From positions 62,001-126,000 of the forward strand of contig QANY01002498.1 in the NCBI GenBank assembly GCA_003255025.1: a DNA stretch of 64,000 nucleotides, given 5' to 3'. The DNA is from Datisca glomerata. Its lineage: Eukaryota > Streptophyta > Magnoliopsida > Cucurbitales > Datiscaceae. Of the stretch, positions 57,742 through 64,000 are shown piece after piece (position 1 is the stretch's first letter; each line of letters begins with the position of its first letter). A program made the translations under genes and the position numbers. Under the pieces are notes generated by a model that saw only the letters and a program-made list of their open reading frames with translations, did no database searches and was not told where the DNA came from.

Positions 57742-59526
57742 CACTACAGCAAAAATGTGCTTTAATAGCACTGCACGACCACGTTGTCTATGAAAACGCT
57801 AAGAGAGGTCGTAAATTTTGGGTAAGCTAGCGGCGGGACTAAAAGTTCAACCACGCCTAAAATTACTCTCTTAAAATCCTCTCTCTTTCAAACTCTCTTA
57901 AGTCATACCTCTCTCAGCTTCAACCTCTCTTCAATGTCGAACAAGGATCTTAGGGCTCAGGGATCAACTCGCTCTTTCATCTTTCTCTCGAGAAGCAATC
58001 TCTTGTGAAGCTCTCTCTTTGTTGAATATCTCACGCAGCGCCTTTCTTCAACCCTCACAGACTCTATGACAAAAGCTCACAAACAACTCTCTCGATGACA
58101 AAGCTCACAGAGGGGCTTTTCGGTTAAGATTGATCGAGGGTCTCTCTCGGTATGGTACATCATCTCTCTGTGTCTCTCTCTACTATCTCTATATCATTGT
58201 CCCTCTTAGCTCACTATCTCACTCTCTCTCTACAGGCGACTCGAGCACGTGGGAGCCAGCCCTAAGCTCATCTAGCTTGGTCATGTGGTGAACCCTTTTC
58301 AACCGGAGCTCTCCTAGTTGTCTGTCAAACCTAGGGCTAGAGGGTATTTGATAGTGGGTTTTAATCATAGTTTTTTTGTAATTAGATAACCTTTTTTGAG
58401 TTAAAAGCTCTAAGTAGATTTATTCTAAAATTTTTGAGGAGATAATGCCTAGATTTTTCTTCTATCACAGCTTTATTATGAAATTTTTTATGTAATTATG
58501 AAATTTTCTAGTTTCTATAGAAGTCCTGGATTTGGATTTAATCGTATCTGTAGAAATCTTGAAATTTATTTTTCCTACTCACCACCAATGAAATTGTCTA
58601 GATCCTATTCAAGAATTTTGTTCACTCATTTAGCAAATTCTTTAGAGACTATGTTTATAATGGGTTCACTCGTTTAGCGAATTCTTCTTTCCTTGCTTAT
58701 TGTTTTTGTCATCTTAATTTTCTCGACAATCTTCTCGGATATCTCATGTCTAATATATGGAGCTAATCATTGATGTGCATCTTATTTTTTCATATGTAAT
58801 TATCTATCATTTTCTTTGCAACTAATATGTTGAATTAATATTGAAATCTATTAAGAGGCACTATAAGTAAGCTGAATTGATTCTATGATTGATGTTTTTG
58901 GTGGCCTTAGTAAACATACGACTAAAAGAAACTTCACGAAGCCTTTTCTCAATTTGGTGAAGTTGTTAATGGTTTGTAGTTCTTCTGAACTTGTGTTCTC
59001 TCTTGCATTTTCTTTGATTTCTTTACCTCTTCATTTTTAGATGCTATCTTTAAAGTTTAACATCTTCCTTGTTGCAGCTAGAGTTGTGATAGATTGTGTA
59101 AAGGGATATTCGAAGGGATTTCAGCGACCTCTCTGCCGATTAAGCTCTTCATCCCCATTCTCTGTTGTTCAGGTATGTCAATGACCTCTCCGCCGATTAA
59201 GTTGCCTCAACTTCTTTTTTCTTGTTTGCTTCATTTTGTTGTGTTATTTTTAGGATAGTTTATGCTAGGGAATAGATTGTTTTTATTTGAGATTATTTTA
59301 TTATTTTATTTATCAAACATGAATTTCTTCATTTTCATTGTTATGTTAGGGATTAAGTTGTTTTTGGCAAGAGAAAAGTAATCTTGGGTTTCTTTGAAGA
59401 GAAAAATAATGGGAGATAAATTGTCAAGTATAGGAATAGCTTTGAAGAGAAAATATCATAATGAAGGTATATGTCAATGATGTTTGCAGCTTTGTATAGT
59501 CTTAGAAAGCAAGCACCATTAATTTT

Positions 59527-59643
59527 TAGAGGCAGATGATGTGTTGCTTGAGTTCCCCAGTTTTCCCCTATCCCATTCACCCCTTCAAATACCATTGCTA
59601 CCATTATTGAAACTAACCCAATCACCATCTCGCTGCTTTTCAT
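59527..59643 (-). pseudogene. Captured N-terminus of a GH17 beta-1,3-glucanase (signal peptide)
   Basis: On the minus strand from ATG at 59643: MKSSEMVIGLVSIMVAMVFE, a typical secretory signal peptide, then GVNGIGENWGTQATHHLPL, the start of the mature GH17 fold (family pattern G-V-N-W-G-T). After HLPL the similarity ends and the frame runs into unrelated sequence. The continuation of the same gene lies downstream on the plus strand at 59782, so the two pieces are in opposite orientation. GH17 enzymes hydrolyse callose in cell walls. Confidence 0.82.
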
Positions 59644-59781
59644 AAGTCTTATTCTTCGAATTTATCACAACTAACCTAACTTAAAACAAAGGCTGGCTAG
59701 CTAATGGAATAAAAAGCAGAAGAGAGAGAGAGAAAGGAGTTTTAGTGTTGAAACTCATGATTAAATAAGACTAAGGATTAA

Positions 59782-59982
59782 GGTTGCTAAAGGAGAATCA
59801 GATTCAAAAGGTGAAGCTATTTAATGCTGATTATGACACTTTGAAAGCTCTATCTAACTCTGAAATTGAGGTCACGGTTGGTATTCCTAATGATATGCTC
59901 TCCACTTTAGCCTCCTTGTCAAGGCTGCCGAAAAATGGGTTTCCAAAAATGTCTCTTCTCACATTAGTAACAGTTTGATTAA
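59782..59982 (+). pseudogene. Captured internal part of the GH17 beta-1,3-glucanase
   Basis: The plus strand reads [40 protein letters not shown] and TLASL, then after a 1-bp shift [16 protein letters not shown]. It follows directly in family order from the HLPL end of the minus-strand piece at 59527-59643. No catalytic Glu region is present. It was probably captured as one segment and then inverted in part. Confidence 0.85.
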
Positions 59983-61210
59983 AGGTAACCCTTCATTTTT
60001 CTTCCAATTATTTGCTTTTGGTTTCTTATATTGTAATTGTTGCTGCTGCTGCTAGAGCTTCTTTTTTATTCAGATTTTCTGCATCAATTTATATTAAAAA
60101 CGCAGTGAATATCTTGTTTGGAATCTTCCATAGTGTAATATGGTTTGTTTTCTTTACAAATCAGTGCTCCCATTTAGGTTTCAACTATGTTAACAAAATT
60201 GCCCTCATTCAAAACATCATCTACAACTACTTTCTAATGTTTGTCATATATAGGTTCACCCTAATATTTCCTCTATATTTAATTAATTTTTTGTTTGGTT
60301 AAATATACACTATATTTATGGATTGGTTTGAATGTAAATTTCAACTTTTCAGCAAAGAATATGCTAAGCAAGCCATGTTATATAGCTACAAGCATAGATT
60401 TATATGGTTACAAGATATATTTTGATATAGGGTATTGCTTATTAACATATTCTGACTACTTAAGTTATGCCTAGCGAGAAGCCTCATTAGTTTTAGTGCA
60501 AGGTTATTATGTTGAAATGGGGTCTGAACCGGGAGGGGGGGGGGAGTTGATGCAATTTTTCATATGATACGTTAAGTGTTTAGTGTAGTTCTTATAAGCT
60601 TATGCCAAACACATTTAACTACATGTTACTGTGATGTTAATTCTGTAAACATTTTCCTACTTATTGAATCTTATTTTCTTATTTGACCATCATTCTTTCA
60701 TCAACTAATGGACAAGGAGTGAACTACATGCTAAACTCTAAACTTTGATAGTAGATTTAGTATCAAATATCCTAACGGTTCTTGGTATCCTATTACATGT
60801 TATGTATTTTTCAATGTAATACTTATACTTCCATGCAATTCATATTTAATCTATTTTCTTTTTCTTCTTTTTTGGGGGTGAGAATGGATGGATTTGAAAG
60901 GCTAAATGTTGCTATGAACCTTTTCTGACACTTTAGATTTGTTATGGTCTCATAAGACATTGTATAGATAAACTTGACTGCTTGTTAAATGTTGCATTTT
61001 GAGGCAAAAAATAATAAACTTGCTTTGTAGTTAAATGTTAGAATTTGGTTGCTCGCCACCAACTACTATACTATATAATGGAATGTTGTAAGTCTACCAT
61101 TAATTCTTAACTCCCTTATCTAATAAGTCATTTCTTAGTTGTTGATCATTTAGATTGTATTGTTTGGAATATGAGGCTTGCTCCTTCATCTGAATGGATC
61201 ATCCAGACTT
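59983..61210. other. CACTA interior, no gene recognised
   Basis: AT-rich non-coding sequence. The ORF 60012-60302 (plus) is hydrophobic but resembles no family. A poly-G run (GGGAGGGGGGGGGG) lies at about 60533-60546. Confidence 0.5.
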
Positions 61211-61415
61211 TAGTATAACACTTTGATCTTATTCTGAAGCATTACCAAGGCAGTTACCTACGCCACCACCTCCAACCACCAAGTCGACCTCCTGGGGTAC
61301 CTCCATCCATGCTTTGGTACAACATTTTGATCTTGTCCTGAAGTATCACCAAGACAGTTACCTGCGCCATCACCTCCAACGACCAAGTGAATCTCCTAGG
61401 GTAACTCCACCTTCA
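61211..61415 (+). repeat. Two-copy ~104-bp tandem repeat with coding-like composition
   Basis: TAGTATAACACTTTGATCTT (61211) recurs near 61315 as TGGTACAACATTTTGATCTT, and the following ~95 bp correspond (landmarks CCACCACCTCCAACCACCAAG and CCATCACCTCCAACGACCAAG, CTCCTGGGGTACC). One frame stays open in each copy (GSYLRHHLQPPSRPPGVPP, DSYLRHHLQRPSESPRVTPP), so the source was possibly a Pro-rich exon. Family unknown. Confidence 0.75.
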
Positions 61416-62064
61416 GTACTGATATGTGAATTTATATTAGAATTTAGGTTTTCTTGGATAAATTACTTTTGCTTGCTCTATGTAAAAATCAATATATAAT
61501 TATCATTTTGCGATGTGTTTTCTAGTAGACAATTAGTATCTAACAATTTTGACTAATTAAATAAAATAATATGTGATTTTGTTATTTTTTGATATTTTCT
61601 TAAAAGTTATATATTTTTTATATTTGTACTATTGTAAGTATAATTAATGAAAAAAAGTTATAAAAGTATTTAATAACATTAACAAAACAATAAGTAATGA
61701 AAAATGCTATGAAATACCTACGATAGCATTCATAAAAGGCTATGAAAGACCTACGATAGCATTTATAAAATACTATAAAATGTTATGAAAGACCTACTAT
61801 AACATTTATAAAACGCTTTAAATGCTTTTTATAGTGTTTTTGAACGCTATGAAAATAGTTTGATAGCATTCAAAAAATGTTATAAAAATATTTTGATAGC
61901 ATTTCAAAAACACTGTCGTAGGCTTTCTTATAGCGTTTAAAAATGCTACCATAGGTAGCGAACTTTTAATAATGTCGGTATACATAGCATTTTCAGAAAC
62001 GCTATCAAAATCCTATGATAGCGCTTTTTGACCGCTATCGTAGCATTGTTTTGTTGTAGTGAAG

Positions 62065-62805
62065 GTAGAATCTTTCATATCCAGCCAGAGATTATGCTTA
62101 CTTAGTAATTGTGAAGATAACAAACTCGCCAACTAAAGATAAGAAAGGGATAGGCTATAAGGAAAGGAGACGATGAAAAGAAAAATGTCGAAGTATCTCC
62201 ATGACTACGACAAGAAAAAACCTCAAATGGGCTACGACAACAATGAATTCAACAATATCTCTATAAAATGAAAGATTTGCTCCGAGATCAATCACCAAGG
62301 AGATAGAGATGATAACTAAAAGATATGAAGCATTTCGCGTTTACTCAAGCTGGGAAATCTAGGAGCAACTTCCAAACATAAAGGTTTAATGAAAGCAGCT
62401 CATTAAGAAAATCATTTCATCAAAGGACTTAGGAAATAAAGCTCAATCTTTCAACAAAACGTGTGGAATCTACCAATTGTGTATCAAGGAGATATGTTGA
62501 AGCAAGATTCACATTTAAAAACTTTTTAGACTTAGAATGTTATTTATTTTTCATTCTAACAACATGTAACAATGAATTCAACAATATCTCTATAAAATAA
62601 AAGGTTTTCTCCAAGATCAATCAACAAGGAGATAGAGATGATAACTAAAAGATATGAAGCATGCCGCGTTTACTCAAGCTGAGAAATCTAGGAGAAGCTT
62701 TCAAACATAAAGTTTTAATGAAAGCAGCTCATTAAGAAAATCATTTCATCAAAGGACTCAGGAAATAAAGCTCAATCTTTCAACAAAACATGTGGAATAT
62801 TCCGA
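62065..62805 (+). repeat. Copia remnant flank and a 230-bp direct duplication
   Basis: 62065-62240 continues the interrupted copia but without a domain I can name. ACAATGAATTCAACAATATC at about 62240 begins a ~230-bp block that recurs from about 62571 to 62805 (shared text GGAGATAGAGATGATAACTA, GAAAGCAGCTCATTAAGAAA), about 93% identical by eye. Between them lies TATGTTGAAGCAAGATTCAC, which could be an LTR start. No coding frame is evident. Confidence 0.6.
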
Positions 62806-64000
62806 AGGACTCAAAAATACTTGCAGCATAGGCTAGATGTAGTCTTGTTCAGACCATAGTGTAGATAAGGCTCCCAAATGCACTGGGATTTGGAATTCTA
62901 TCCATCTGGCTTTAATTTCCTTCAGTCTTAGGAATTTCAAAGAAGAGAGCTTGAAAAGAGTAGCTAAAGGAGTTTTGACAGGTTTAGATTATGTCATTCC
63001 AAACCTTTACCAAACTTTTAGAATGACTCCTCCTGGTGAATACAAAGCTTATTATTCACCTTGTCTCTGCATATGCCCATACCCAATATCCTTCTTGTTT
63101 CCCCTAGATCTTTCATTTCAAGTTCACTACTGAGTTGAGCCTTAAGTCTTTTGATTTCAGATATGTCAGATGAAGCTATAAGCATATCATCTACATATAG
63201 TACTAAATATACTTTAGAACTATCGTCAGTTTTCTTACTGTACACACAACTGTCGTGCTTGCTTCTTATAACCCCTTTTCTAACCATAAACTCATCAAAC
63301 ATTCGGTACCGGTGTCTTGGACTTTGTTTTAGACCATATAGGGATTTCTTTAGTAGACACACCTTGCTGTTGAGACATCTCTTCACAAAACCATCATGTT
63401 GAGACATGAACATCTTCTCCTCTAGATTCCCATGTAAAAATCCTATTTTTACATCCATTTGTTTTAGTTCTAGTCCATATTGAGTGACTAGAGCTAGAAG
63501 TAACCTAATTGAAGTGTGCTTCACAACAGGTGAGTAGATTTTTGAGCAGTTTATCTCCTCCCTTTGACTAAAACTTTTTGCCAGCATTCTAGCTTTAAAC
63601 CTAGGCTTTTCAGCTCCTGGAATTCCCTGCTTTACTTTTAAAATCAATTTACTTCCTATTATTTTCTGTCCTTCAAGTTTATCAACAAGGATTTAGGTGT
63701 GATTCTTGTTTAATGAGCTTATTTCTTCTTTCATAGTAGCCATACATTGTTCTTTGTTTTTACTCCTCATAGCCTTGTGATAAGATTTAGGTTCAAATTC
63801 ATCTATATCATCTGCAACAGTCAATGTAAAAGCTATAAGGTCAATATAACCATAAAAGGCTGATGCTTTATGCTGTCTTCTATTTCTGTCTCTAGCCATT
63901 TAATATTTAGTGCGGTCTTCTTGGTCATCATGAGTTTCTATTTGTTTGTGGCATTCATTATCTAGTCCAGGTTCAGTTTTAATAGAAGCTGAGTTGTTTG
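62806..64000 (-). pseudogene. copia reverse transcriptase fragment running off the window
   Basis: From 63899 the minus strand reads FTLTVADDIDEFEPKSYHKA and KNKEQCMATMKEEISSLNKN (start of RVT_2). A long open stretch 63647-63018 follows: FKARMLAKSFSQREEINCSK, MDVKIGFLHGNLEEKMFMSQ, LYGLKQSPRHRYRMFDEF and the intact catalytic LVLYVDDMLIASSD. After a frameshift it continues to about 62806 (VKTPLATLFKLSS, GALSTLWSEQ). It is a Tork-like copia. Integrase and LTRs, if any, lie beyond 64000. Confidence 0.88.

Larger units (their letters stand above)
57742..62061. mobile_element. CACTA element (TSD AAG) with GCTAT-type subterminal repeats and GH17 gene pieces
   Basis: Ends CACTACAGCAAAAATG (57742) and, inward from 62061, CACTACAACAAAACAATG. 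The perfect duplication AAG is at 57739-57741 and 62062-62064. The right ~370 bp hold many AACGCTATCAAA/TTTGATAGCATT motifs, the family-specific subterminal repeats. It is 4.3 kb without transposase and carries glucanase fragments. 57870-58260 has a pyrimidine-rich CTCTCTC leader-like stretch. Confidence 0.94.

Overview
This window looks like AT-rich nuclear DNA from a flowering plant, probably a dicot, lying in a transposon-dominated region. Evidence for a plant: CACTA (En/Spm) elements with plant transposase domains (Transpos_assoc, DUF4218, DUF4216), Ty1/copia elements primed by initiator tRNA-Met, a plastid-type initiator tRNA relic, and fragments of plant genes (pectin methylesterase, GH17 beta-1,3-glucanase, pescadillo, NC2-alpha, MAP3K-epsilon-like kinase, NAD-isocitrate dehydrogenase). 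I see no intact host gene. Every coding region is a transposon protein remnant or a gene fragment, and most carry stops or frameshifts. All family assignments come from reading translated motifs by eye; no database search was run.

Layout. 373-8100 is a very large foldback structure whose two arms are mostly a ~74-bp minisatellite in opposite orientation around a ~2.1-kb loop. 8101-14812 holds mostly unassigned sequence with a decayed plastid-type trnfM, gag relics of two retrotransposons and short duplications. 14813-20344 is a full-length but dead copia element (short LTRs, TSD TATAC). 21746-34621 is a nest: a minus-strand copia element was hit by a CACTA terminus near 22286, by a small CACTA element (22977-29616) that itself received a second CACTA element (24160-29362, TSD CTA), and by a hAT-like element (32472-34103). 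The inner CACTA carries most of a pectinesterase gene with introns.

34622-36461 holds an orphan isocitrate dehydrogenase exon. 36462-37856 is a CACTA-like element with less certain limits. 37949-42337 is a CACTA element (TSD CCC) carrying pescadillo and NC2-alpha exons. 42521-43392 is a broken MAP3K-epsilon-like kinase fragment cut off by the poly(A) end of a LINE (43393-about 48290); the LINE was split by another CACTA element (43883-47942, TSD TTA) with transposase remnants. 49436-about 55762 is a CACTA element split by a copia element (50162-54082, TSD ATATC). 56513-62065 is a copia gag-protease fragment split by a CACTA element (57742-62061, TSD AAG) carrying GH17 glucanase fragments in an inverted arrangement. 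The window ends inside a further minus-strand copia reverse transcriptase.

The genes do not form a pathway. The biology is repeated capture of host gene pieces by non-autonomous CACTA elements and nested insertion that can be ordered by target-site duplications.
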